A DNA stretch of 64,000 bases from Clavulina sp. PMI_390 (GCA_015039315.1 WIDE01000107.1:1-64000); one strand, 5' to 3'. Counted from the stretch's first letter, positions 21,802 through 35,306 are shown. The notes: generated from the letters alone by a model not told the origin. Made by a program: numbers and translations.

Positions 21802-23294
21802 CCTGCGTACATTCACACCATCTGTACTATACCAAATGGTCTCGCTTGAAGGTCCCTATCCAAAGGCTATGGCGGCGTTTGCTTGGGGGGCCCGGAATTG
21901 CGGCTCGACTCATGGAGTGGAAATATGAACCCAAGATCCAGTGTCGCGACTTGCAATTGGACGGGGTAGGCGTCATGTTGATCGGGGGCTTGATGCTGTC
22001 TTTCTCGTGATTGGGTTCCCAGCCGTGGTGATTAGGTTAGCGGACGAAAACATATCCTGGCACAGCAAGGATCTACACATAAAAATTGCAAACAATGTCT
22101 GTTTCACAAAGGCAGACAACTCATGCGCCCCCGTTGCCAGCAGCATCCTAATATGTATATGTCCCTTGAAATGGTATTCAAGTTGCAAGGGGCTCCGGTC
22201 GAGTCATCGCCGTTCAACTGCGCCATTGAGAGTTGTGGGTAGCGGGAGAGTCGAAGTTTATTCAAGGATGCTGTAATTGAGGATCTGATCGAGGAGCCTA
22301 AGCTAAATTGTTTCCGGTGACAGGATTTCAACTCACTCTGATACGAGCGGAGCCGACGTCATTTTAATATATCCCCCGATGTTTGCCGGAGAATTGAGGA
22401 GGCGGTGGCTGACGTAGACCCTGGTACAGCAGAGGCGAGCGCTTAGACAAGAACGATACGCGGCGGGTTTGCAAACCCAGACGAGCTGAAAGGGGGTGAC
22501 ACGTAGATCCTCGGCTACCGGAGTTGGATGTTCGTTAGGGGTCATCCGCCGTCCTGCGGCCTGCGTTTGCAAACTCTGAGGAGCATTGACCAATTGTGAG
22601 TGGCGGAAGTAGTAGGTAGACTCATTCTGTAGATCGTGCGAAAAAGGGGTGGTGGCTGTAGCATAATGTAATTAAAGTCAGACATTTGCCACGAGATGTG
22701 GCAGTTTTGACTCTGGCACAGCATTCGTTGGATGTCAAAAAGCTCGCCTTGAAGAGGAAAGACGGGCCACTGACAATGGCGTTTTACGTCTGACGATAGG
22801 ATTACGGGACTTTAGCCAGTGCCCTGCACGGAGAGCGGTGCTAAAGTGAAAGATGGGAACAACGTCCATTGAGAGTGTGTTGGCAGAACTGTATTATCAG
22901 GCATGATTCTGGCCGAAAGATTTCCACAATCTAGTAGGAGAATATAGAAGAGACTCCACAGCAATGAAATAGCTGAAGCCTCTAGAATATTCTCAGAAAT
23001 GGTGTTGTTGAGTAGAGATGAAGATCGCGTGCATTCGAGTCAAGAGCAGGGCGCTGCGCGCACTGAAAGCAGTGTGTCGATCATATGGATGGTAGAGCCA
23101 TGGGTTCCATTGGCTTGCTATGGCATGGCATAATTTCCTAAACAGATCTCTTCATTCGTAGCGGGTGTCGCATCATCATGGTCGGCATTTCGAGTCAGGG
23201 TTCATGCCCGCGTCGACCACGTGACCGTGCACCGCCACCCTCCCGCAATCCCAACTTCGCCTCGAGTTTGCTATACAAAGGCATCTGGCCGCAG
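21802..23294. other. intergenic, no supported gene
   Basis: Only short, unpatterned frames. The last few hundred bases probably hold the promoter of ATG5. Confidence 0.45.
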
Positions 23295-25181
23295 ATGTAT
23301 CAGCCGAACCCATCTTTACTTAATGTGAACGCGTATGCACAATCGAACTCGGCGTCTACGACATTATTTCGACGGCTGGTCTGTAAAACTCCCTCCCCCA
23401 CGCTTGAACTCTGTTCTGAGAGTTGGGCTTGTCCTTTGTCTGGAACGTGAAACTAACTTGGTGTTCCCGATACCATAATAATGGCCTAAATCGACGTGCA
23501 GATATTTGACGGGACCGTTCCGATAGAGATCCGTCTAGACTCAAAAGAGCTCCCTGCTAATAGCGATCGGAGTCTAGAATGCTACTACGTGAGTCTTCGA
23601 CGTTCTTTCTGGGATGTATACAGCTGAATCGGCTATGCAGATGCAAGCGCCACGTATATCCTATCTCCCCTTATTATTACCCGAGATCAAGAGGCATCTG
23701 GTGGAAATCGTCCTCGACGATGCCAGTCTTGTGAAAGAGGAGGATTGGTGGTTTGAGGAAGCGGGGACTGGAACGATAATGAAATGGCAAGCTTATTCAT
23801 TATTCTATGTGCCGCTGTGATGGATGAGCTTACCACAAATATCTTCATCCTTCCTCCTTTCTGGGTCATTCCGATGTCTGCCCGCCTTCTTCCAATGTTT
23901 ACATATCTGACGCTTACTTCTGTCATGATGATCGAATCTATCATACCCGGTTACATTGGTCTTCCTCAGGCACTGGCCAATAGGAGCTCTGTACGATAAC
24001 CACACAATCTCGGCACGAGTTGCCGCCTCCGTCTCAACCACCTACCTCAACACACCCGCTCCTGATCCACATGTCCATTCGCTCGCATCGCCAGCTGCAT
24101 CTTCAACCTCATCATCTTCCGCCCCGTTTGACCCAACCCCTGCTACGCCTTTACGACTGGTTCTACATTTGGCGGCACCGCCGATGGACAAGTTGCTCAG
24201 CACACCCAGTGCTGAGGCATGCAAACAAGCATTCATGGGCCAGATAAAGGAAGCGGACTTCTTAAGATGGGGAAACACGAAACGCGTGACGGGGTTGAGG
24301 AAGCAGGAACAGGATGGTATATGGGAAGGTCTGAGAGATCGTGAGTTGCTATATCCCTATCCATATATCCATATTTCATGACAATGCCGCTCGGTCCATC
24401 CCTGAATTCTCGTTATTATCTTCTAGACAACTTTGAGGAGTTCTGGCGAATCGCATCAAAGATATTCCCAGTTCCTTCGCTCAATCCGCCTCCACCGACT
24501 GCCCCGACATCCTCTATGGATCCACATCCTCGTTCTCAGAGTACGGACCCTGGAGGCCAAGGTCCGTCCGAGAAGGACGGGGCATACACCGTGAGGAGTG
24601 TTCCATGTAGGATATTCCTCCCCGATGGACCGGTGTTGCAGGATGTAATGCCGCCGTTGAATGAGCTCGGTAAGCGCGAAGCTTCTCTGTTTCACTTTTT
24701 TCTTGGGTTTTCTCCTTTTTTTGTTATTCATATCGTGGACTGGACTTGCCGAGCTGGACGGGGATGGCTCGCCTTGGGTCGCCTTGCGCGTCAATGGGTA
24801 ATAGCAGCGCGCTTAACCCATTCTGCACGAACTATTCCGTTGCAAAGCGCATGCAGGCTTGCTCATACTATACTATGCTTTCTAAGACCATAACTCTTTT
24901 CAAGTCGCGTCTGATCGTATCGTGCCACTAACACGTAAAACCTTCTCTTGTTTCCCACTCCATCTTGTGTGTGGCCAGGCCTTCCAACAACCCTTCGGGA
25001 GCTCCTCCGCACACATCTTCCACTCCTCTTCCCACCGGCCCCATCAATGCCGCTGGCCTATGCCATTGTCCAGGGAGTCGTTACCCCACTTGATAGTGAG
25101 ATTGCTTGGCTGAACGCCTGTTTGGCGGGCGTTGACGGGTGGCTGAGCGTATTCATCGGGCTTGGGATCGTGGATGCGTAG
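23295..25181 (+). CDS. ATG5: autophagy protein 5
   Basis: Core autophagy protein. Its conjugate with Atg12, bound to Atg16, helps attach Atg8 to lipid on the growing autophagosome membrane. Exons: 23295-23378, 23502-23588, 23641-23786, 23970-24340, 24427-24669, 24979-25181 (377 aa). The order matches Atg5: [17 protein letters not shown] (first ubiquitin-like part), [39 protein letters not shown], then [29 protein letters not shown] contains the lysine expected to receive Atg12. After a Ser/Pro/Thr-rich linker come [18 protein letters not shown] and [20 protein letters not shown] (second ubiquitin-like part). Intron 3 (23787-23969) begins with GC rather than GT, giving GCAAGC. Intron 5 is unusually long at 309 bp. 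The start is the most probable of two in-frame choices; the first residues are not conserved. Confidence 0.93.
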
Positions 25182-26655
25182 GCCTTTCGTCTAACGACTG
25201 CTTCATAGATACGTGGTGTCTCTTCTTGTCCTCACCAATCAACAGTCTCCTTTTTTTCTTCTCATTTACATTTGATCTCGCTGTTGGTCGTGCGCTGAGG
25301 GTTGAAGGCTGGGAAGATCATTGCCTTCTGTTGTTGGTGAATCATAAATGCTCGGGATATCGCTATAAGTTGATCGTCGGAAACATCGATGGGAGAATGA
25401 CTCGTATAATTGCTTGGCGCTCTGCTCTACCTTATCGAAGCTGCTCCAAAGAGTGTGTATACATTCTTCCTATATCCTGGGCTCCATCTGCTGTGACATG
25501 CGGCGTGGTTGCTTCAATGCTGGAATACAACGTGCAAACTTTGAACCGAGCCGCTCCCTCTTTCTTGCAGACGCCCACATGGTGTCTATTTCTGGCATGC
25601 CTAGGACACTGCAAACTGACACAGCAGAAGACGAGTACAGCATGTTCATTTTGTATCGCGAGGCAACCACGGAGAACGAAAGGCCACGGCGGAAGGTGGC
25701 CGTCGGGGTACGAGGCCAGGACTTGCCAAGACATTCGATGTCTACTTATTTTGGATGCTGTGTTCCCAGGCTGCATTCAACGGGATCGGCAAAACCGATC
25801 TGAGTGGGGAGGATGGATTTTCGCTCGGAAGCAAAGAGATGGATAGCATCATAGCATCATGGAGACGCTGATATGTGTAACTGGAAAACTTGGGTAGACA
25901 GCCAATAGTGTGGGTGTGGTTGAGCCCAGAGGGATGGCAAAGTCAAATGTTTTCTTATCTACCTCCCAACCCAAGGATGGCGACATCAAACGACAATTGT
26001 ATCTACTGCCCCTTTGATTGGAGGCTTGACGCTCGTCTGTAATCTGACCTAAGCTGTTGGGAGGGGGAGCGCAGCCCTGCAGTGCTTGGCCAACCAATCC
26101 ACTGGGAAGACTACCAAAACGATGCAACGGGAGCAATCTATATAAACAGCTTGGCCTGAGACCCCCTCGCGTGTCCCTCGATCCCTGAAACACAATGACA
26201 CATCCATCCGTCCGTCCGCGTGGAAGCCAAGAGCAGACCATGCATGTTCATTGGGAGCAAGACGTAAATGGGCGAGAAAAGCGGGTCAACAAGCATAAAC
26301 CGTCGTCAATCAGCCAGTTTAGGTTCAAATGGTCTTGGCCTTCTCACCTTCCTGCCAACCACTGGCCTCCCTCTGCGAAATACACCTCTAACCCAGCGTG
26401 GCCTGATCAGTATCAGCCAATGCTCATGACCGAGTCTGGAGTGGGCGCAACGCCCCTACCATCGAGGAAGCGGTCCGGGTTCGTCGCAGCCTGCTTCCCC
26501 GGACGATAGTTTGCCCTGATCCCAACGTTCTTCATGGTGTTTAGGAAGAAGAGCATATCATGGGCTCGAAAAGCCGACTTCTCAAAGCTGTTCAACAGCA
26601 TTCCTGTCCCACATTTCAAGGTTCGTTGGTGAATCATCGCTCGTTCGGCGTCAGA
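25182..26655. other. intergenic between ATG5 and F-box gene
   Basis: Overlapping frames at 25139-25846 (+) and 25849-26241 (-) lack any family pattern. They are probably ATG5 3' flank and the F-box gene promoter. Confidence 0.45.
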
Positions 26656-28978
26656 ATGACTAACATCGACTCTCTCCTCGTATTACGTCCTATTGGTTTT
26701 TTTGTCGGTCGGTGATGCATCCTCGAATTTCCAGCCCTCCCCCTCCTCCCCCTCCTCAGAACTCATCCCAAAAAGTGCAGCACAGACACTTCCGTTCGAT
26801 TGTCTCTACCTTATCTTCCAGGCCCTTGACGACCTCGAGCACGATGATCCCTACAGACTCCTCCGCTCTTCCGATCCCGTCCGAGCCTATCTCTATGAAC
26901 CCTTCGAGCTCGAAGATAGCACGCCCTCTCGCTGGGCGCTCATGTCATGCTCCCTCGTCTGCAAGGCATGGTGCTTCCCGGCCCAACTCCGTCTTCTCCG
27001 CTTCACAAAGCTGCACACCTCATCGCAAGCTGCCGGCCTCATAAATTATCTCGCGAACCTAGCCGACGATCATCCGAAGCTTGCTCAGGCCTCGAGCTCC
27101 TCGAGGGCCCCGTCGGGTGCTGCCACCGCGTCTGCCGGGGGACCGTGGCCAAAATACCGGGCCATCGCGAACCATGTCCAACAGCTTGAACTGGGCGTGG
27201 ACGCTCCCCCGCATGCAGGGTGCTGCTACGCCCCCGCGTCAGAACACCATGATTGGACACCTCCACGTAGGAAGGAGAGCGGCCAGAACCTGACACGTTG
27301 GCAGACCTTTGACGTTCTCAGGCGCTGTCATCGTATCCAACAGCTGACCCTGCATCATTGGAGACCGGATGACTTGACAGCGCCAATGGACTCAAAGTCT
27401 CCCTATCTCCCACCCATCAGCTTTGATGTGCTGCGGAGGCACGCGCCCTTCGAGAGATTAACGACACTTCGGCTGTTCCGATACAGTGGGACATGGCGCA
27501 GCCTATGCGACTTGCTTGTGCTGACGACTGAGCTCACCAGTCTCTCGTTCGAGGGTGCTATCACGGATGGGCAAGCCTTGATGCGAAAAGTGAACGACAC
27601 CCGTCCAAAACCTCAACGATCTTCGCCGGTCGAGTATGATCTTGAGCTGTTCTCCACCACCCTCCGCCTACCACCCGTCCCATTCTCCCTCGAACGTCTG
27701 TCCGTTGGCGGGTACCAATCATCATTCCTCATCGGCTTCTCATGGCTCCTCTCCAAGTCCTATCACACTCTGAATCGTCTCGACATCGGACGATGTCCAG
27801 CATCATTCACGCCGTCAATTGAAGAGCTGCTAGCAGGCCTGGAAAAGGCGTCGAAAGATGGTGTGAATAGAATTACACATCTCAGCGCCACTCTCAGCCC
27901 CGGTGTTGATACGCCGAGGCTGATAAGAGCATGTCCTAAGCTGAGGGCGATCAGGATGGACGGCACGCCATGCACCACTGCGATCGCTCTTAACCGCGCG
28001 CAACAAGCTGCTCAGCAAGATGCGCCACAGGAGGCTGCAGGTGGTGGGCCCGGGCCTGCGCCCGGTATCCAGCTGAATGCAGGCCCAGCACTCGGAGTCG
28101 CCATCCTTGCCGCGCAGCAGCAAGCAGCGGCAAACGTGGCAGCAGCTGCAAATGCTGCTGCTGCCCCGACAGCGACTTCGCCTCAGCAGCAGTCGCGCAA
28201 CTTATCGACAGCAACTGGGCCTGCGCCGCCCCCTCCTGTCCCCGCTACGCTGCGGGCACTCCACCTTTACGCGTGTCTCAATGCTCTCCCGGCCCCTCTT
28301 TTCGCACTCAACCTCTGCTATCTTTCATCCCCACATTCATCCAACTCACCTCCTCGCCCATCCCACCGACGTATTGCCAGCTCGACGACAATGAGACAGA
28401 CCTCTGTCGGCAGTCGAATGAGTCTCCACCTCCCTAGTCTCTCCACCTCGACCAACACCACCTCAAACCGCGCTTCCACCGCACCAACACTACTCAGCAT
28501 ATCACCCTCTTCCTTCCCCCCTTCATCATTCTACGACCACCCCAGTTTCCCCTCTGAAATGGGCGTCATCGCCACCTCCCCACAAACCACGCTCCCCCCA
28601 TCCGCCTCATCCTCCTACAGCCGCTTCGACCCCATCGTCCACTCCTCCTTCACACACACGCACCCCGCCAACCCACTCCCTTCACCCTCATCCATGAGCT
28701 CATCAAACCATCCACCAGGGCGCTCACCCTCCCCGCGCGAGCTCGCGCTCCTCGCGCATCTCCTGAATCACTCGAAGCGCCTTTCGAGGCTCTGGAGTCT
28801 GAATATGGAGTTTGCGCCGCGGATGGCGTTCCCTGATGCCCCGCTGGCGGAGCTGAGGATGCTGAGGGAGGTGTGTGCGCGGAGAGGTGTGGGGCTGGAG
28901 ATGCCGGATTTGTATGATTTGGTGATGGGGACGAGTGGATATGGGGGGATGAGTGGAGGGCTGTCACCACCTGCGTAG
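26656..28978 (+). CDS. large F-box protein with leucine-rich-like segment
   Basis: Probable substrate-receptor subunit of an SCF-type ubiquitin ligase. The F-box-like segment runs from LPFDCLYLIFQALDD to LVCKAWCFPAQLRLLRF. A leucine-rich, repeat-like region follows (LTTLRLFRYSG, LERLSVGGYQSS, LNRLDIGRCPASF, LRAIRMDGTP). A Gln/Ala/Pro-rich low-complexity stretch lies at about 27990-28230 and a Ser/Pro-rich one at 28310-28740. The C-terminus is helical (LAELRMLREVCARRGVGLEM). Nearly all of it is one exon. No ATG lies in the open frame before the F-box, so a first exon from ATG 26656 is likely. It could join either at 26695/26760, or at 26679/26783 (GTATTA donor) giving MTNIDSLL before TLPFDCL. 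It is unlike the nine F-box genes to the right in length, composition and exon plan. Confidence 0.75.
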
Positions 28979-30936
28979 ATTGATGCTGGAGTGGGTGAGC
29001 GACTTGGTGCGTGCGTAGGGCTCGAGGAGTAGGCCCTTGGTTGAGATGGAGGATGAGACGAGGAGGAAACCACCCGTCCTGGGTGGTGGATGTGATGCCT
29101 CTGGGAATCAGATGAGTGTGTTCCCACCTGTAACATTTGCTTTTTTTTCGCTGTCAATTCTTCAATTCTGTCCGGAATGTTCATTCCTAAAACCTCCTGT
29201 GTGTTCTTTCAATCATTGCTGTGTGTCTTCTTTTCGCATATTTCTGGTTTCCTGTCGCATCGTTTCCGTAATGTGTTTCTGTTTTGTTTCGTTTTCATTT
29301 GCCCATTGCTTCTTTTCCCGGGTTTCGGCCCTCGCCCCCGTCCCAGACGATTGGGACTTGGGTCTTGCGCTTCTCTCTACACGAGTTGCCACACTACCAA
29401 TCCATATCACTGTACGATACGTGCGTTGCTGTTGTACATCGATTGACTAATAATGCATCACTCTAGTTGATAATTCCAATTGTGCGCCTCTCTCTCGCTC
29501 TCTGTGTCCAGCCACGACGACGAATAACGAATGAGTGTGAGAATGACAACCAGTGTCGGAGCTGACTGTCCCATGTTTCAGAATTTTTTAGTGGAGTATT
29601 TTTTCCCTCTGCGCTGGGAGCTGTGTGAGATCCAGGCTCGAACAACTGTGGAGCTGAACGACGACCTCGAGTGGGCTCTCGAGGACTGGTAGTCGAAGGC
29701 ACCCGGCGGTGGTGGGTGCCGGCGGGACACCCTCCCTCCAACCCTGTCAACTGACCTAGAGACCTCACCGACGACCCTCGAAACGGCCATGTCCAAATAC
29801 GGGTGCCTTCCCGATCCCCGTAGCGTTTCAGACTTTGAACAACCTTATTGGTCATAATTGCATGCCATGCGGGCGACGTTCGCCCTCGCTTCGTATGAAA
29901 CTTTCCCCACAATTGGAAGATATCGCGATATGAAGCTTCGAACTTCTTCCGTGCGGATCCCGTCGGCCCGTACATACGTATACGTAGCGATGCGCGCGCG
30001 TCACGTTAGATTCGGACCTCGCGCCGCACCGTACTAGCCTGTCTTGGCTTCCTTCCCCTCCCAACTTCTCGCCTACCCTCCGCCGATCAAGATACAAGAG
30101 GGATCTGCATCGCCTTCTCCGATTTCTGATGTCGATTGCGTGTGGGGCAGGCAGCTCACGGCATTCATATCATCGTGTACATTACGACCACTATTGCCTA
30201 ACTTCAACTCTGTGTGGACCGCCGTACTGTCTCCGTCCTTCGATGCCGCCGATTCAGAACGTCGGCAGTGCCGCCGGGCTCACTACAGGTGTGACGGCGG
30301 AGAAGACAGCCCCTTTTTGTTGTTCTAACAAAATTGGATGGAAACCGACGGCGTGGGCTATTTTGGGTATTGGAGATATATGAAGTGCATATCCATTTTC
30401 GTGGGTAGCGATCTAATCGATGGAGTGCCCGTACTTATCCTCAGGGAGGATGGGGACCCTGGGTCGGAGTTTGCGGTCTCTGACTGTGTTCGCATCGGCT
30501 GAACACGGAATTCATAAGGAGATACGGGGCAGGCAGCTGGACCCTAGATATTCCATCACAGAGACATTCATGTAGTCCATAAGTATGATATACCATTTTA
30601 CGATGCAAGAGGGGTGACTCTTAGAGGGTATGTACAAGATAGTCAGTGAGCATATGGATGACCAGCGAGACCAGTAGCCCAACTAACAACAAAAAGCTAA
30701 AAGATAACACGATAGCACGAATAACAATGTGGCAGGAATTTCCTGAGGCCACTAACGTGATGGAACAACAACAGTTATAGCGAACAAAATGCTTGTCTAT
30801 CGATGATAAACGAAAACAGTTGAAACGATGCCAGCGCGGTGAAAACATAGCAGGATAAGCGAGTGACAGTACCGAATGGCTTTCTTGTACAATAGTAGAT
30901 GGACGGTGAGCACGAATTACACAGGCGGAGGTTGAC
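28979..30936. other. intergenic, one doubtful open frame
   Basis: This is the 3' flank of the F-box gene, then mixed sequence. A 170-codon minus-strand frame (29975-29463, starting MYGPTGSARKKFEA) is the longest. It is rich in Arg, Ser and Thr, has no recognised motif and overlaps other frames, so I do not call it a gene. The final 300 bp are the 3' flank of D1. Confidence 0.4.
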
Positions 30937-33030
30937 TCAGACATAATGTGTCTTATTGTCATCATGTCTGTCGCTCGAGGGGCCGCGGGCAGCAAGGACG
31001 AAAGGATGGGCTTTCGAGTCATCCGATCCAGGCGTGTATTCGCGGTCGTCTTCCCCATTGGCTTGTTGAGCGAGGTCGGACATCACATAGGTCTCGCGAG
31101 TAACGCCGACATACATCCCAGCCTGAGAGTTGTTTGTATGGGTCGTGTGGGTCTATAAGGGCCGATGATGCGAATAGCGTAGGAAGCATGTCAGAATGGT
31201 GTAGAAACCCTTGAGGATACACCTACCTCATAACTTGCCGATTTCACGGGGGTACTCAGAGCATCCTCGTTTGGGGCGAAGCGGAGCCCATTCAGCCCTC
31301 TACCATTACCAACAGCGCGGGCAGAAGGCCTTTCCGAGGTATTACCACTGGTGGCATTGCTCTTGCCGCGCTCCAAACTACGAGCGAAGTCCGAAGTCCC
31401 CATACGCGCGGAGCTGACCTTTCGATATGTACCGCGGCTATTGAGAAGATAGAGGAAGCTGTTAGAGTAGACCTTTCCAACAGCCATGACGGGGACGAGA
31501 TGCATGTCGGTTCCGGGGATGAGGAAGAGGAAGAGGCAATCAACAAGAACCGTGACGGATGTTGCGGCTCCCGTCTCGAGCTGTAAAACAGTCAAAATGT
31601 CAAGCAAATTGTTGATTGCAACCAAAGATAATAAACCCACAATAGATCGATTAATCTTCGTAATGAGGTTGTCCGTATCCTTGAACCCAGTCTTTGACTG
31701 ACTCAGCGACCATATCATGATAGCCATAATGGAAACCTTCAGATGCGATGAAGGTCAGGAGCCATTGCATACGCTGATAGGTGCAGACTAAGGGGAAACA
31801 CTCACATCGCAGAGGATCGCGAAAACAAACCAGACGATAGCAATATGCTGTAACCGCACGTTGTCCGCTCTGTCAAAAAGGAACATGAGTAACGAACGAC
31901 CACTATCGGTTATGCTCGCATTGAGATACTTACGTTGAGTTCGCGAGGAACGAGCCGATTCCAGCATATATGCCAAATGCTATGGATACGGACGGGTTAT
32001 CAGCACAGAAGTTGGGACCTCATCTTGTTCATAAGTACCTCCTTGGATAATCGCAAAGATCACCACAATGATGCTCCACCATGGGACCTTGGTGATAACC
32101 CATATCCTAGAGAGCGTTAGAATGAAAAGCGGGGCATGTTAGCTACAATGCACGGCAGGGCATCCGTGTGGCGAGACGAAGAGGAAGACGCTACAAACCT
32201 CCACGCATAAAATCCTATGGATCAAATGATCAAGAAAGGATCAAAGTTGAACGCATAGACGTGACCCATACCTTGAACTATCCAAGATACCGGGACACTG
32301 AAGAAAGGGATGCTCGATAACGCCCACATGGACGTGCCCAGGAATGTGAAGTCCGCTGAACGAAGATGTAATTCAGTTGACCAGCGCCTCTGAAAGTGCC
32401 CCGAGGATTCTCCATACCGAAATGGGTGACCGAGTATTCCCAAGTCTTTGAAAAAATGTGATATGTGAGAGGTGTGAACTCTCAGGCTCCAACAGTGACA
32501 TACCATGTACATCATGAGGGCTTCATGGGGTCATAGACATTACTACATTAGTGAGTTGAAGAAGATCGATGCGGCAACCGAAGCTCACCAGTTTGGGCAA
32601 CATCGATGATGAATGCCAAGATGACGAGCGATCGGATCCCTACAGCAACGCTCGTCAAACGAAAAATTAATTGGAAAATAAGATCGCACGTACATAGTGG
32701 GTCGCGGAAGTTGCTAAAGTACTTTTGGATGATCAAAGCGTCAGTTTGCGTCAAGCACGAACGTCAAGGGGCCAGCACTACCTGTGAAACCTGAATACAG
32801 ACGATCCCAAAAAGTATGGCGTTCAGAAAGTTCCCTGGAGGAATCGATTACTTGTTGTCAGTAGCGGCTCAACGTATCGAGGAAGGAGTGGTCGCACCAA
32901 TCTGCATTGGTCCCAGGCTAACGGTGGCAGGGTAAGAGTGAGAACTCCGGAAGGGACTCGGAAGGGACACGCACGTTAGTCTAAGCTCATGCTCTTGAGC
33001 TGGGGTGAGATCAAAAGCTGAGGGTGCCAT
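30937..33030 (-). CDS. D1: DUF6534-type multi-pass membrane protein, 398 aa
   Basis: Belongs to a basidiomycete family of seven- or eight-span membrane proteins with a DUF6534 domain; no function is known. Fifteen exons join in frame (minus): 33030-32975, 32917-32898, 32834-32782, 32721-32694, 32639-32589, 32520-32504, 32445-32418, 32355-32272, 32214-32199, 32106-32039, 31979-31934, 31869-31806, 31736-31641, 31580-31227, 31152-30937. The start reads MAPSAFDLTPAQEHELRL. Membrane segments include GNFLNAILFGIVCIQVSQ, IRSLVILAFIIDVAQT, WWSIIVVIFAIIQGG, HIAIVWFVFAILCD and VTVLVDCLFLFLIPG. A conserved motif, YSNSFLYLLNSRGTYRK, ends the DUF6534 part. A Ser/Asn-rich, probably cytoplasmic tail follows, with GMYVGVTRETYVMSDL, conserved in D2 and D3. 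It sits head-to-head with F1. A receptor-like or transport role is conceivable but not shown. Confidence 0.85.
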
Positions 33031-35306
33031 TGCGAGCTATTCCGAGCTTCCGAGCTTCCGAGCAAGGATTTGTGGTTGGATGGGAAGATGGTGGGGTGGT
33101 CGTAGCTGGCTGATCAAGAGGCGACAAAGCTTTATAGGTGAGGTAGCGTTCCAGAGATAAGTGAAACATCTAATAGAGTGCAGAGGAGGCTTCTTGGTGT
33201 TGGAGGATCGAACATTCGCGGATGTTGCTAATTACAGTTGAGAGGGGGCAAACCCAGGTGTGGGAAGCCGCGGTGGGGCAGCTTGGAACATGACTTCGAC
33301 CTCATAGATCGGAGTTTGAATGGGAGCCAAGAACTAGATGCACTCTTATCAGAAGAGATTTTCAATGTTGGCGACGGTCGTCGCCGAAGGCCAGGGTCGG
33401 CCACATCCCGCTCTGAACAACATGATCTGCCGGGGTAACAAACAGCGACACCTCCGGCACTGCCACTCCGCGTTGTTGCGCCCACAAGTCCCACATCCTC
33501 CCATAATCGCTCCCAAAGTGAGCATTCCTTAAGATCAGGATAGCTGCGTGTTGTGGCTGCGTGCTTTCAAACCCCTATGCTTGGAAGGTCGTTTTTGTTG
33601 TAAGCCGGCATTGAGCGAGAGTCCCTTCACTTTACGAACGCGCCTCGTCTTCTGCGCACCGTTTCTGTCGCTTTAACCGTATTGATACCTGTGCTTCTTC
33701 TGCTTCCTTTCTGACGGTGACTCCGAGAATTCTATTGTGACTTTTCCTCGGAGGCACCAGTCCTATAGAGACGGGCGCAACTGGTCTCATAGAAACTACC
33801 TTCTGCAACATAAGGTACATGTTTCAGGCAACTTGACACCTCTTGCGAATAGAGCTTCCTCATCGTTAATATTGACCACGTGCTAATTAGGCATTCAGAG
33901 TTGATCGTCACCGTAAATCTGATTTATTTTGTCGGCAGCTCCTTGCGCAACTTCATCAATCTCTCGGCAATCTTAGGGGTTCTGAGCGTATTTTCCCTTT
34001 CACGCACTCCGACCGCAATCTACGTTCACGTCGCATGGGATCTCATTGATGACCTTCATCCGCGAGCGTCAACAAGCGCTGAGGTTGAGACCTTTCGGTT
34101 TAGAAGAGAACCTCCCCATCAGACAGTGCCATCCTTGAATCATTAGAAGGCTCTCACCTGACCAATAGTAGATTCATTGTAGACATCTCGGCATGAATCG
34201 GCAGAGACTGGAGACACAGGGTCTGCCTGGCAATTTTACCATTTCGTACTAGATAGCTATTAGGTCTATCACCAGTGGTATGGAGATGTGGAGGCGCTCG
34301 ACCTAAACTTCAGAGAGGGCGTACCAAAGGATGTTGGTAGATGAAATCGGTGAATAACCTATTATCGCCGACGGATAGAGTTACAAGTTGGCTCGCGTTA
34401 AAATTTTCAGAAGATTGAATGGACCCCGAGTCGGCCAATTTCATTGCGGATTGTCATCGGAAAATCTAACAAATGAGCCAGTTTGTGACCTGCTGAGAAA
34501 TTTATCCAAGCAGCGAAAGGAGGCACAGCCCCATAGCATTCAACGCAGTGCGCCTGTTTCCTATGAGGTGAAACATGAAGGAAAACGAGTGACGCGTTTG
34601 TCATCGCTAATGGAGTGTCCCAATGGTCAAGACCCGCTGATGCTCAGGCTACTTTAGACCACATCTGAGAACCCAGGTTTTGGGTGCGCTTGAGATGTTG
34701 ATTGTCTATTCCAGCGCGCATTTGAACGAAAGAGGATGGAAAAATCGGTCCCAGTAGCAGCAAGGTAGGCGATACTCGGGACAGCGGAGGGTCTACTACA
34801 TCAAGATAGATGTAGTCATGGTGAACGAGCCACATCGAGATATCTAATGATGTGCGACTTCCGAACAACGGCGGTATTTGCGAAGCTGCTATACGACTAT
34901 AGTTCAAGCAGAGGGGAACTCGAGGCTTCTTCTCAGAGTCCTCTGACAGAGGTTTCATGATAGTAAGATGCTCCAGGTCTTGGTGTCGTGATAATGATTA
35001 GCGTTTGTCAAGTGATGAAACGGTCGTGGGATATACTCTATAGAGTTCATCCTAAGCCTTCAGGCAAACGAAGGTATTACGCCGATCTACTAGCGTGAAC
35101 AGTACGACAGATGGATACCATAGAAGATCTGGGAGATAGCGAAAGCTTAGAGAGTCTTTAGCTAATTTATACAGATTGCCCCGGTATTTGGAAGGGCAGG
35201 CTTGGGCTATTCCGTAGTTCGTGGCTGGATGGGTTCAGGCCGAGAACAATTGCGTCACCACGTCACCGAGACTGTCACGAGCAAATCACTCTTGAGCAAC
35301 TCAACG
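33031..35306. other. spacer of duplicon A
   Basis: 2.28 kb between the divergent genes D1 and F1, presumably holding both promoters. Blocks are shared with the spacers of duplicons B and C. No gene is supported; short frames differ between the three spacers, which argues against a hidden coding sequence. Confidence 0.6.
33235..33420. repeat. conserved spacer block, copy A
   Basis: Contains GGTGTGGGAAGCCGCGGTGG, a GACCTCATAGATCG stretch and GGCCAGGGTCGGCC. Related blocks lie at 40170-40330 and 47170-47315. A second shared element (GACTCCGAGAATTCTATT) is at about 33718, with counterparts at about 40653 and 47629. Confidence 0.7.

Noticed and set aside
25139..25846. 235-codon plus-strand open frame after ATG5
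   Set aside because: It begins inside the last ATG5 exon in another frame and shows no family features, so it is probably chance.
26693..26759. N-terminal extension MVFLSVGDASSNF of the large F-box gene
   Set aside because: The frame there starts at TTG, not ATG, and the stretch is better explained as an intron after an ATG at 26656.
29463..29975. 170-codon minus-strand open frame
   Set aside because: Low-information Arg/Ser/Thr-rich sequence, overlapping frames, no splice partners and no recognised motif.
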